A DNA stretch of 64,000 bases, taken from assembly GCF_000314005.1 (NCBI RefSeq), contig NZ_JH980292.1, positions 310,001 through 374,000 on the forward strand, written 5' to 3'. Origin of the DNA: Spirulina subsalsa PCC 9445. GTDB taxonomy: Bacteria > Cyanobacteriota > Cyanobacteriia > Cyanobacteriales > Spirulinaceae. Positions 44,137 through 52,867 of this stretch are shown here, piece by piece (within the stretch, counting starts at the first letter, position 1; every line of letters begins with the position of its first letter). A model generated the notes under the pieces. That model ran no database searches. It was given only the letters and a program-made list of their open reading frames with translations, and had not been told where the DNA came from. The position numbers and the translations under genes were made by a program.

Positions 44137-44271
44137 TTGAAAGTTTACCCTGATTTTCGCCCGCTTCCCCTTGGGGGAAGGCGGGGAAAAGTAGCAGATC
44201 CAATCTTGAAATGGGTCGCTTTGCCTATTGTACTCATCCTCGGAGTGCTATTCTGTCTCAAATGGGCTTGA
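44137..44271 (+). CDS. Possible small membrane protein (44 aa)
   Basis: I do not recognise it. From TTG at 44137 it reads MKVYPDFRPLPLGGRRGKVA then DPILKWVALPIVLILGVLFC and LKWA: a basic N-terminus and one membrane helix flanked by lysines. Such small single-pass proteins are common in photosynthetic complexes. The evidence is weak: the start is a TTG with only GAG upstream, and it is only 41 bases from the divergent YbjN start. It could be the end of a decayed gene. The rest of 44126-44467 has only a right-end relic. Confidence 0.3.
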   Translation: MKVYPDFRPLPLGGRRGKVADPILKWVALPIVLILGVLFCLKWA

Positions 44272-44406
44272 GGTTAAGAGTGTTAAGGCTCAAAAACCTT
44301 GTTTTTCGTGGGTTTGTGAATATTTATGACGTTATCTAAAGTTTCAGGAGATTTGCCCTCTAGTTTAGTGGGAGAAATCCTGCTAAATTAAGGCGAGTCT
44401 ATGAAT

Positions 44407-44442
44407 GAAGAATCCCTGTCTATGCAGAGCGGGGAGTGTCAA
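44407..44442 (+). repeat. IS200/IS605-type right-end relic
   Basis: GAAGAATCCCTGTC, an interior, GCGGGGAGTGTCAA: right-end pattern in plus orientation, 26 bases before the exporter permease gene. No transposase nearby. Confidence 0.65.
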
Positions 44443-44467
44443 CCTTTCCCATTGAGCAATCCGGCGA

Positions 44468-45310
44468 ATGTCTCACAGTTCTAGCCCTAAACCCCCTACG
44501 TTAATTATTGAAGCGGGGAAAACGGAAAAACACTATTGGCGCGATCTTTGGCGCTATCGGGAGTTGTTTTATTTTTTGGCTTGGCGGGATGTGTTGGTGC
44601 GTTACAAACAAACGGCCATCGGTATGGCTTGGGCATTACTTCAGCCCTTTTTAACGATGGTAGTATTAACGGTGGTGTTTGGTCGGTTGGCTCAGTTGCC
44701 GTCGGATGGCGCACCCTACCCGATCTTGGTGTTTGCGGCGATGTTGCCATGGCAGTTTTTCGCTAATTCTTTATCGGCTTGTAGTAATAGTTTGATTACT
44801 AATGCTCATGTGATCTCTAAGGTCTATTTTCCCCGTCTGATTGTGCCAGCGAGTGCGGTGGTGGTGAGTTTTGTGGATTTTTTGGTGGCGGGGATGATGT
44901 TGTTGTTGTTGATGGTGGTGTACAATTTTGTCCCGACTTGGCGGATTATTTTCTTGCCGTTGTTTATTGCGATCGCCGCGTTAGCCAGTTTGGGGGCTGG
45001 ATTATGGCTGTCGGCCTTGAATGTGAAGTATCGGGATTTCCGCTATATTGTGCCGTTTATCGTCCAGTTTGGGCTGTATCTCTCTCCGGTGGGGTTTAGT
45101 AGTAATGTGGTGCCAGAACGCTGGCGCTTGTTGTATTCTCTCAATCCGATGGTGGGGGTGATTGATGGGTTCCGTTGGGCGATTTTGGGGGGAAATTTTC
45201 ATCTTTATCTGCCGGGATTTTTCCTGTCTCTGTTTTTACTGTTGGTGCTGTTGGTTAGCAGTTTGTGGTATTTCCGCAAGACAGAACGAACTTTTGCGGA
45301 TATCATTTAG
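44468..45310 (+). CDS. Polysaccharide ABC exporter permease (Wzm/TagG type)
   Basis: The 280-residue protein has the ABC-2 permease layout for polysaccharide export: a cytoplasmic N-terminus ending RYRELFYFLAWRDVLVRYKQTAIGMAWALLQPFLTMVVLTVVFGRLAQLP, six membrane helices, and the conserved late segment YLSPVGFSSNVVPERWRLLYSLNPMVGVIDGFRWAIL. It carries an undecaprenyl-linked glycan across the plasma membrane. The ATPase partner is the next gene, 43 bases downstream. This pair opens the surface-polysaccharide cluster. Confidence 0.9.
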   Translation: MSHSSSPKPPTLIIEAGKTEKHYWRDLWRYRELFYFLAWRDVLVRYKQTAIGMAWALLQPFLTMVVLTVVFGRLAQLPSDGAPYPILVFAAMLPWQFFANSLSACSNSLITNAHVISKVYFPRLIVPASAVVVSFVDFLVAGMMLLLLMVVYNFVPTWRIIFLPLFIAIAALASLGAGLWLSALNVKYRDFRYIVPFIVQFGLYLSPVGFSSNVVPERWRLLYSLNPMVGVIDGFRWAILGGNFHLYLPGFFLSLFLLLVLLVSSLWYFRKTERTFADII

Positions 45311-45353
45311 GGGAAAAATACTTATTGCTCTTTACGGTTGACCTGATTGCCCC

Positions 45354-46631
45354 ATGTCCGATGTTGCCATTCGTGTGGAAAATCTCGGTAAGAAGTATCT
45401 GCTTAACCATCAGCAGGAGAGCGATCGCTATGCTTTACGGTATGCGATCGCCAATGGGGTGAAACGGTGGGGGAAACGCCTCTTGCACCCCCGGCAAGGG
45501 TTGACTCGTCCTGAGATTGAGGAGTTCTGGGCGCTCGATGATGTGTCCTTTGAGATTGAACAAGGCGATCGCGTCGGCATCATCGGCCGCAATGGTGCCG
45601 GAAAATCTACCCTCCTAAAAATTCTTAGCCGCATCACTGAACCCACTACCGGACGCATTACTCTAAAGGGGAGAGTGGCCAGTTTATTGGAAGTTGGTAC
45701 CGGATTCCACCCAGAACTGACGGGACGGGAAAATATTTATTTAAATGGTTCAATTTTGGGCATGAGTCGCCAAGAAATTAACCGAAAATTTGATGAAATT
45801 GTGGCTTTTGCTGAAATTGAAAAGTTTCTCGATACCCCGGTTAAACGCTATTCTTCGGGGATGTATGTTCGTTTGGCTTTTGCCGTTGCTGCCCATTTAG
45901 AGCCGGAAATTTTAGTGATTGATGAAGTTCTAGCGGTGGGAGATGCCCAATTTCAAAAAAAATGTCTGGGCAAAATGGAAACGGTGGGAAAAGAGGGTCG
46001 GACGGTGATTTTTGTCAGCCATCAAATGGGCATGGTGAATCAGCTATGTAATCAGGCGTTTTGGTTAAGTCAAGGGGTTTTAATTCAACAAGGTTCACCC
46101 CAGACCATTATTAATGCTTACCTAGAGTCCATGAATCAAGGGGATAGCAACCGCTTTGTTGCCTCTCCTGATTTGCCCAATGAAATTCATATTTTTAGTG
46201 CTGAAACTGTCAATAATTTAGGGGAAGCATACAAACAGTTTGCTCACAATGAACCCATTATTTTAAGAACTAAGATAAAAGTATTAAGTTGGATTGAGAA
46301 TACAAATTTTTGTCTGGTGTTAAGTGACAGGCCAGGGCGAAAAATTTTCACATCGGAGTATAGTTTAGATAAGATTGAGTCAAGGGCGGAGGAGTTTGAG
46401 CTAGCGTTTGAAATTCCTCCCAACTTTTTACAACCCAATTCTTATTATTTTGATTTATGTCTTCATGTTCCCAATGTGCGTCATATTGAAACTATCTCAG
46501 AAGTCTGTGAGTTTAGTATTATTGACTTTGGGTCAGATTTTTCAATGTATAATGAAGAGGTGGACAGGGGCTGCATATTTGCCACATTTTGTCAATGGCA
46601 GGTTCAATATTTAATGGGTCATGAGGTCTGA
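45354..46631 (+). CDS. Polysaccharide ABC exporter ATPase with Wzt C-terminal domain
   Basis: The 425-residue ATPase has Walker A GRNGAGKST (about 78-86), signature YSSGMYVRLAFAVAAH (about 172) and Walker B ILVIDEVLAVGD. Beyond residue ~260 is a beta-rich Wzt_C domain (NEIHIFSAETVNNLGEAYKQ...NSYYFDLCLHVPN), which in O-antigen exporters recognises the modified non-reducing end of the glycan. This suggests that the exported polymer is capped, perhaps by the methyltransferase two genes on. It pairs with the preceding permease. Confidence 0.9.
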   Translation: MSDVAIRVENLGKKYLLNHQQESDRYALRYAIANGVKRWGKRLLHPRQGLTRPEIEEFWALDDVSFEIEQGDRVGIIGRNGAGKSTLLKILSRITEPTTGRITLKGRVASLLEVGTGFHPELTGRENIYLNGSILGMSRQEINRKFDEIVAFAEIEKFLDTPVKRYSSGMYVRLAFAVAAHLEPEILVIDEVLAVGDAQFQKKCLGKMETVGKEGRTVIFVSHQMGMVNQLCNQAFWLSQGVLIQQGSPQTIINAYLESMNQGDSNRFVASPDLPNEIHIFSAETVNNLGEAYKQFAHNEPIILRTKIKVLSWIENTNFCLVLSDRPGRKIFTSEYSLDKIESRAEEFELAFEIPPNFLQPNSYYFDLCLHVPNVRHIETISEVCEFSIIDFGSDFSMYNEEVDRGCIFATFCQWQVQYLMGHEV

Positions 46632-46791
46632 ATTTTATGCTTTGAGAACCGATGGTTTTTAGTCCACTCATTGCAACCCCAGATATTCGACAAATTGACT
46701 CAATTGTTGTGAAAATAGCAGGCTTAAACAGAACCTAGAATCGTTGTGATTTGATGGTTCATGGTAACTCTCCTTTAGAGATGATGGCATT

Positions 46792-47685
46792 ATGACACAG
46801 TTTGATTTTACGCTTTTTTCGCTGGAGGAACAGCAGAGTTTAATTGATTTGGTTGAAAAAATTCCCCACAGTCCTCTGGAATTGGCGGATATTTGGCATC
46901 TCCTTGATGAGATTTGGGATGAGTTAGGTTGTAATAATGAAAGGTTAGAAGAACATCAAATTAAAGCCTTTTATCAACATCCTGTTTGGTTACTCAATGG
47001 GGTATTTACCGAAACGGATTCTGTCTCTGTACAACATCGCCTTTCTATTGCCACTTGGGTAGCCCAAAATCCAGAAGTTACAAGGGTTTTGGACTTTGGG
47101 GGGGGCAGTGGTGCGATCGCCCGTTTCATTGTCCAAAAGAATCCGCAGCAAGCTGTAGATATTTATGAACCTTTCCCCCATCCTTATTTTGTACAACAAA
47201 CGAAACCCTTTCCCCAGATTAAATTTATTCAACAGTCTGGCAATAATTATGATTGTTTAATTAGCACCGATGTTTTAGAACACACAGATGATCCTTTAAA
47301 ATTACTGGCTGAGATGATTTCAACGGTGCGGATTCAGGGATGGTTAATCCTCGCGAATTGTTTTCTCCCGGTGATTAAATGTCATATTCCCTCAACTTTT
47401 CATCTTCACTATACTTTTGATCAGTTTGCTGAAAAAATGGGGCTTAAATGCCTAGGAGAATGTGCAGGTAGTCACGGCAAAATTTATCAAAAAGTGGCTG
47501 ATGTTGCCTTAGATTGGGAAACTCTACGTCGTTTAGAAAAAGGTTCTCAAAAAACCCATAAAATCCGCCAAACCTATCAGCATTGGGTTCATCCTGTTTC
47601 CCTCCGTCTGAAATATTGGCTGGAACATCCCCTAGATTCAGTGCAGAAAATGGCCTCAAAGCTTCAACCTAACAGGAAAGGATAG
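46792..47685 (+). CDS. Class I SAM-dependent methyltransferase
   Basis: The 297-residue protein has SAM motif I VLDFGGGSGAIARFIV (about 100-115), motif II-like AVDIYEPF, and YDCLISTDVLEHTDDPLKLLAEM. The substrate cannot be told; position in the glycan cluster suggests a sugar or glycan. The N-terminal 90 residues are helical and family-specific. A 160-base gap with no recognisable gene precedes it. Confidence 0.8.
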   Translation: MTQFDFTLFSLEEQQSLIDLVEKIPHSPLELADIWHLLDEIWDELGCNNERLEEHQIKAFYQHPVWLLNGVFTETDSVSVQHRLSIATWVAQNPEVTRVLDFGGGSGAIARFIVQKNPQQAVDIYEPFPHPYFVQQTKPFPQIKFIQQSGNNYDCLISTDVLEHTDDPLKLLAEMISTVRIQGWLILANCFLPVIKCHIPSTFHLHYTFDQFAEKMGLKCLGECAGSHGKIYQKVADVALDWETLRRLEKGSQKTHKIRQTYQHWVHPVSLRLKYWLEHPLDSVQKMASKLQPNRKG

Positions 47686-47693
47686 ATTCAACT

Positions 47694-48929
47694 ATGGTTG
47701 AAGTGCTACACATTAATCAATCGGATATCAAAGGGGGGGCGGCTATTGCAGCTTATCGTCTCCATCAGGGGTTATTGCAGCAGGGGGTAGAGTCGCGTTT
47801 ACTGGTAGGAGAAGCAAAACAGGCAGGCGATCGCATTGCTATTATACCCCGTCGTCTCAGGTTAGAAAACCAGCTTTCTCGCCTTAATCGACGCTTGAGT
47901 TTAAACTATCTCAATGTCATCAGCAGTTTTGAAATTCCCCGCCATCCCTTTTATCAGCAAGCAGAAATCCTGAATTTTCATAACCTCCATACGGGTTATT
48001 TTAACTACTTAGCCCTTCCCTCTCTCACCCGTGAAAAGCCTGCGGTGTGGACACTTCATGATATGTGGAGTTTTACCGGACATTGTGCCTATAGTTACGA
48101 TTGCGATCGCTGGAAAATTGGCTGTGGTCATTGTCCCTATCCCCAAGAATACCCCGAAATCACCACGGATCACACCCCTTGGGAATGGAAACTCAAAAAC
48201 TGGCTTTATCAACAGTCTAACTTAACCATTGTTACCCCCAGTCATTGGTTAGCCCAACAAGTGAAACAGAGTCTCTTAAAACACTGTCATCTTGAAGTCA
48301 TTCCCTATGGCATTGATTTAGACACTTATCAGCCTATTTCCCCCTCTCTTGCCCGCACTGCCTTGGGCATTAATCACTATAAAAATGTCCTTTTATTTGG
48401 CGTAGAAAACCTCAGTTATCGCCGCAAAGGTGCAGATTTATTAATCGATGCCTTAGAAAAATTACCCCCCACCCTGAAACAGGAAACCGTCCTGCTCACC
48501 TTTGGGAATAGTAGTGATAAAATTGCTCAAATCGTCGGAATTCCTAACGTAAACCTAGGCTATATAGAAAGTGATCGACTCAAAGCGTTATGTTATTCTG
48601 CCGCCACCTTAACCCTATTTCCCACCCGTGCCGATAACTTACCCCTCGTCTTACAAGAAAGTTTAGCCTGTGCTACTCCTATTATTTCCTTTAATGTGGG
48701 AGGAGTACTAGAATTAATTGAATCTGGCAAAACCGGATACCTAGCAGAAGCCGAAAATGTAGAACAATTTACCCAAGGAATTTTAGAACTTTTGGAAAAT
48801 TCCAGTCTGGTTGAAAAAATGTCCCAAAATTGTCGTAAAATAGCAGAGCAACGATACAGTTTAAGCCAACAAGCCCAGCAGTATAAAAACTTATATTATC
48901 ACACTTTAAGCCACTTTAAACCCTCATGA
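47694..48929 (+). CDS. Glycosyltransferase family 4
   Basis: A 411-residue GT-B enzyme. The N-terminal domain begins VLHINQSDIKGGAAIAAYRLHQGL, with ALTLHDMWSFTGHCAYSYDCDRWKIGCGHCP, a pattern common in GT4 enzymes of cyanobacterial and bacteroidal capsule clusters. The C-terminal domain carries the nucleotide-sugar-binding ESLACATPIISFNVGGVLELIESGKTGYL with the E-x7-E motif. Starts nine bases after the methyltransferase and overlaps the next gene by four (ATGA). Confidence 0.88.
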   Translation: MVEVLHINQSDIKGGAAIAAYRLHQGLLQQGVESRLLVGEAKQAGDRIAIIPRRLRLENQLSRLNRRLSLNYLNVISSFEIPRHPFYQQAEILNFHNLHTGYFNYLALPSLTREKPAVWTLHDMWSFTGHCAYSYDCDRWKIGCGHCPYPQEYPEITTDHTPWEWKLKNWLYQQSNLTIVTPSHWLAQQVKQSLLKHCHLEVIPYGIDLDTYQPISPSLARTALGINHYKNVLLFGVENLSYRRKGADLLIDALEKLPPTLKQETVLLTFGNSSDKIAQIVGIPNVNLGYIESDRLKALCYSAATLTLFPTRADNLPLVLQESLACATPIISFNVGGVLELIESGKTGYLAEAENVEQFTQGILELLENSSLVEKMSQNCRKIAEQRYSLSQQAQQYKNLYYHTLSHFKPS

Positions 48930-49972
48930 CGATTCTCACACAAGCCCTCCATTTAAAAGATTTGCCCCCTCCCCCCTCCGACAAAACCGGATGGCCTTGG
49001 GATCTAGAAATAAACCTCTTAAATCAAGTAGTAGATCCTGAACAATTGCCCTTAATTACCATTGTCACCCCCAGTTACAATCAAGGACAATTTTTGGAGG
49101 AAACCATTCGCTCGATTTTACTCCAAGGCTACCCCAACCTAGAATATATTATTATTGACGGAGGCAGTGATGACAATACCTTAGAGATTATTCGCCAATA
49201 TGAACCCTTTTTAGCCTACTGGATTAGTGAACCTGATGGCGGACAATCTGAGGCACTAAATAAAGGCTTTAAACGGGCAACAGGGGAACTCATTGGCTGG
49301 CAAAATTCCGATGATACCTATGCTCCCCATGCTTTATGGTATGCGGCCAATGCTTATTTAAACAATCCTGCTGCTGATGTTATTTATGGGGAAGTTCACC
49401 ATATTGATGAACAGGATAATTTTATCAAAAAATATCCCGTTATTGAAGCAACAGTTGAAAACATGATCCCTTACTCTAGCGTGAGTAATCATTCCGTTTT
49501 CTATCATCGTAAAATCTTTGAAAATCAGCAATGGATTAACTCCGAACTAAAACACTGCATGGATCAGGAATTTCACTTACGCTTACTCTTAAAAGGGTAT
49601 CAATTCACCTACGAACCTCGTATTATTGGCTATTGGCGCATTCATGAACAAGCCAAATCCACCCGACAATTAGAAGTCTGGTCAAAAGAAGCCTTTCAAC
49701 TCTGTAAATCCCTCTATCAGCAATCTGATCTTGAGCCAAAAATTCGGCAAAAAGCGAAAGACTGTCTCTATGGATTTTGTTTAGATAACTTCAGTAAAGG
49801 CAGGGTGGAAAACTTCCATGAAACCGTCAGGGAAATTATCCAGCTTTTTGGTCTTCAAGGGCTAACCTTCAGTATTATGGTAAAATACCTAATTTCCCTC
49901 GTCGGTAGTGAGAATTTATCTCGACTCCTTGCCTTAAAAAATCGCTGGAAAAATCTACCCCAGAATCAATAA
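48926..49972 (+). CDS. Glycosyltransferase family 2
   Basis: A 348-residue GT-A enzyme with LITIVTPSYNQGQFLEETIRSIL, the nucleotide-binding IIDGGSDDNTLEIIRQYE, SEPDGGQSEALNKGFKRATGELIGWQNSDDTY (DD metal-binding motif) and RIIGYWRIHEQAKS. Starts within the preceding stop, so translational coupling is likely. Acceptor unknown. Confidence 0.88.
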   Translation: MTILTQALHLKDLPPPPSDKTGWPWDLEINLLNQVVDPEQLPLITIVTPSYNQGQFLEETIRSILLQGYPNLEYIIIDGGSDDNTLEIIRQYEPFLAYWISEPDGGQSEALNKGFKRATGELIGWQNSDDTYAPHALWYAANAYLNNPAADVIYGEVHHIDEQDNFIKKYPVIEATVENMIPYSSVSNHSVFYHRKIFENQQWINSELKHCMDQEFHLRLLLKGYQFTYEPRIIGYWRIHEQAKSTRQLEVWSKEAFQLCKSLYQQSDLEPKIRQKAKDCLYGFCLDNFSKGRVENFHETVREIIQLFGLQGLTFSIMVKYLISLVGSENLSRLLALKNRWKNLPQNQ

Positions 49973-49978
49973 TTTAAC

Positions 49979-50824
49979 ATGGTAAACTTTGCCTATCGTG
50001 CAGCACGACTCCAAGGGAAACTAACTCGTTCCCTCTATCAAAAAATTATCCCCCAAATCGTCAAAAAGCCCATCACACAAACCCCAAAAATTAAGGCTGT
50101 TGTTTATGCCTTATCCTGTGAGCGAGATTTCCCGGAACAAGTGGTGAGTTTACGTTCTTTCTTAAACCATGTAGGGATTCCTGAACAGTTTATTATTATC
50201 TCAGATGGTTATAGCGCCAAGAGTTGCCAGTTATTGCAACAGATTCATCCCTGCGTCAAAATTATCCCCTTAAACGAGTTTATTGGAACTAAACTCCCGG
50301 CTAAAGTTTACCACTACGCTCAGATTCAATCAATGGGGAAAAAGTTAGCGACTCTGCTTTCTATCCCCCACCATACCGTTAGTATTTACACCGATTCCGA
50401 TATTCTCTTTTTCCCCGGTGCCAGCGCGTTAATCCCCCTAATTGAGTCCTCAGCCTGCCATTCCTACTATTTACCAGACTCCAATCCTGCCTTTGATTTT
50501 CGCCTCATCCACCACCCCCAAGAGGCAGAAAATCCCATCAATGGGGGGTTTATTTTATTTAAAAAAGCACCGGATTGGACTGAGGGAATAGAGCGTTTTT
50601 TAAACCTTCCAGAAGAACCCAATTATTTTACAGAACAAACCATTGTTCACTTGACAATGCACCAAGACTGTGCTAGAGCTTTACCCTCTCAACATTATAT
50701 TATGGGTCGAGAAGACGAGTTTATTTATTTAGATCAATATGCGCGACAAAAGGATGTTATTTTACGTCATTATGTAACCCCGGTTCGCCATAAATTTTGG
50801 GGTAACTTTGAGTTTTTATTCTAA
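49979..50824 (+). CDS. Putative GT-A-type glycosyltransferase
   Basis: The 281-residue protein resembles nucleotide-sugar transferases: a strand-rich N-terminus (KAVVYALSCERDFPEQVVSLRSFL), the metal-binding-like YTDSDILFF (about 139-147, DxD), NPINGGFILFKKAPDW and NYFTEQTIVHLTMH. I would not name a GT family from this. It lies seven bases after the GT2 gene and 12 before the next GT4 gene, so it is part of the operon. Confidence 0.65.
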   Translation: MVNFAYRAARLQGKLTRSLYQKIIPQIVKKPITQTPKIKAVVYALSCERDFPEQVVSLRSFLNHVGIPEQFIIISDGYSAKSCQLLQQIHPCVKIIPLNEFIGTKLPAKVYHYAQIQSMGKKLATLLSIPHHTVSIYTDSDILFFPGASALIPLIESSACHSYYLPDSNPAFDFRLIHHPQEAENPINGGFILFKKAPDWTEGIERFLNLPEEPNYFTEQTIVHLTMHQDCARALPSQHYIMGREDEFIYLDQYARQKDVILRHYVTPVRHKFWGNFEFLF

Positions 50825-50836
50825 CCCTTTAAGCCC

Positions 50837-51997
50837 ATGAAAAGACCGCTTAAAATCCTGATGATGCTCCATATGCCCTGGAATCGAAACCTAGGCGGTT
50901 CACGGGTACAAATTGAACTAGCCGATGAATTGATGAAACTGGGGCATCAGGTGGAAAAGTTTGCCTTTGAGGATGCCTTTCCTCAGTTTAAAGGCACAGC
51001 ATGGGAGACGATAACTCGACCGGATTTTGCGGTTAAAGCCAATAAATTTATTCAAAGCTACGGTCATCATTTTGATATAATTGACGCGCATCAAGGCAAC
51101 TTAACGTTACCCAAAGAAAAGCTTAATTTTCAGGGACTATGGATAAGTCGTTCTGTGGGACTTCATGAACTCTATTTTCAGTTTGAATGTGCCGCAGCGC
51201 GACGGTTTCCGCCCTCTCGCTTCAAGGTTCGTCTGTGGAATCAATTATTACGATGGCGCAATTATCGAGAAGTGATGAACTGTCACAAAAGCTTTCAGTA
51301 TTGCGATATAATTAATCTGCCTAATGCTACAGAATTAGACTATTTAGAAACCTTTGCTGAGAAAACGGTAGTCTTTCCCTTTGGACTATCTCAAGAACGA
51401 CGAGAGGTATTAAAAGCGGCGATACAGCCTGTTTCTCTACGCTTATCTCATCCGAAAGTGGCGTTTATTGGGACGTGGGGGTATCGGAAAGGTTCGCAAG
51501 ATTGGGGGGGGATTATCCGGGAAATTCGCGCACAAATTCCGTCGGTTGAATTCGTCTTTTTAGGCACAGGATTAAGTGAGGAAAAAGTATTACAGGATTT
51601 AGAAATGAGTCGGGTTTCTTGGCTGAAAGTGATTCCCCAGTATGAGAGTGAACAATTGCCTAAATTATTAGGGGATTGTACGGTGGGAGCATTCCCCAGC
51701 TATTTAGAGGGTTTTGGCTTTGCGGTGTTAGAAAAACTGGCGGCTGGTTTACCAACTGTGGCCTATAATGTAGCCGGACCGAAGGATATTTTAGCCTCTC
51801 TGCAAGAGACAAGTTTAGTGCCTGTGGGAGATGGGCAACAATTCAGTCAAAAAATTATTGAAATTTTGCAATATGATGAGGGGAGTTATCAGGAATTACA
51901 GCGTCAGGGATGGGAATTAATGGAACAATTTGCTTGGGAAAAAATTGCCCGGGATATGTTATATGTTTATCAGTGCCGTCTGGAAGCGATGGGATGA
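50837..51997 (+). CDS. Glycosyltransferase family 4
   Basis: A 386-residue GT-B enzyme. It begins KILMMLHMPWNRNLGGSRVQIELADELMKLGHQV, with a C-terminal domain VAFIGTWGYRKGSQDWGGII and FPSYLEGFGFAVLEKLAAGLPTVAYNVAGPKDIL (E-x7-E type). The stop overlaps the next start as ATGA. The acceptor is unknown. Confidence 0.88.
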   Translation: MKRPLKILMMLHMPWNRNLGGSRVQIELADELMKLGHQVEKFAFEDAFPQFKGTAWETITRPDFAVKANKFIQSYGHHFDIIDAHQGNLTLPKEKLNFQGLWISRSVGLHELYFQFECAAARRFPPSRFKVRLWNQLLRWRNYREVMNCHKSFQYCDIINLPNATELDYLETFAEKTVVFPFGLSQERREVLKAAIQPVSLRLSHPKVAFIGTWGYRKGSQDWGGIIREIRAQIPSVEFVFLGTGLSEEKVLQDLEMSRVSWLKVIPQYESEQLPKLLGDCTVGAFPSYLEGFGFAVLEKLAAGLPTVAYNVAGPKDILASLQETSLVPVGDGQQFSQKIIEILQYDEGSYQELQRQGWELMEQFAWEKIARDMLYVYQCRLEAMG

Positions 51998-52842
51998 GTT
52001 CAACTGGAGTTAAACTAAGTATTGCATTAGTGACGCGGAATCGTCCTGAGTCTCTCAATCGCTGTCTGGAAACTGTGCGATCGCAAAATTGCCAACCTTA
52101 TGAGATAGTCGTCTCAGATGACTCCGATCCTGACCATCGTAGCACCACCCAGGCGATCGCAGAACATTGGCATTGTCGCTATATTCCTGGCCCCGGTAGG
52201 GGATTATATGCCAATCGGAATCACGTTGCTTTCGCTTGTCTCGGCACCCATATCCGCACAATGGATGATGATCATATCTTACCCCCCGGTCATCTGGCAC
52301 AATGTTTAGTAGCCCTAGAACAAGATCCTTTTTCCATCTGGACAACGGGAGAAATTGGCTATATTAATGGAGAATATTGTGCCACAGCCCACCGAGCGAA
52401 TCAACTCTGTAAATCGGGAGTCGGGATGACCATTGAAAACCTCGATGATAACTGGGGAATTGCCGATGGTTCAACCATCTATCCTCGCGTAATTTTTGAC
52501 CAAGGTTTAGCCATGTTAGAAGACTATCGTTATGGTTCTAGTTATTTAGAATTTGGAGCTTATTTATACTATCATGGCTTTCGTTCCCGATGTATCCCTA
52601 ACGCTTACATTGAACACTACGGGGATGAAATGACCATTACTCGTTACAATGCTACCATTTTAGAAAGTTATCTCTACGCCAGTTTGTGCTTTAATTTGTA
52701 CTTTAAACGCAGTTATACCAATGCGCTTAAATATGCCATGATTTACCTCTGGAAACTTCGCCAAGATGCCCCCATTTTCCCCCGTTTAACCCGCATTTTA
52801 AACCACATCGAGCAACGTTGGGGAAAAGCCCCCATCTCCTAA
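51994..52842 (+). CDS. Glycosyltransferase family 2
   Basis: A 282-residue GT-A enzyme with KLSIALVTRNRPESLNRCLETVRSQ, IVVSDDSDPDHRSTTQ, GPGRGLYANRNHVAF and the metal-binding RTMDDDHILPPGH. The start ATG at 51994 overlaps the previous stop by four bases; an earlier frame opening at 51910 would overlap the previous gene by 88 bases and adds non-family sequence. Confidence 0.86.
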   Translation: MSSTGVKLSIALVTRNRPESLNRCLETVRSQNCQPYEIVVSDDSDPDHRSTTQAIAEHWHCRYIPGPGRGLYANRNHVAFACLGTHIRTMDDDHILPPGHLAQCLVALEQDPFSIWTTGEIGYINGEYCATAHRANQLCKSGVGMTIENLDDNWGIADGSTIYPRVIFDQGLAMLEDYRYGSSYLEFGAYLYYHGFRSRCIPNAYIEHYGDEMTITRYNATILESYLYASLCFNLYFKRSYTNALKYAMIYLWKLRQDAPIFPRLTRILNHIEQRWGKAPIS

Positions 52843-52867
52843 ATTCCTGCTAAATTAGTTATCTACC

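Noticed and set aside
46651-46737. 28-residue open frame (MVFSPLIATPDIRQ...) before the methyltransferase
   Set aside because: No ribosome-binding site or recognisable family; it could be a gene remnant but cannot be supported.
51910-51993. Longer start for the GT2 gene
   Set aside because: It lies inside the preceding GT4 gene; ATG at 51994 gives the ATGA overlap and the usual GT2 start.
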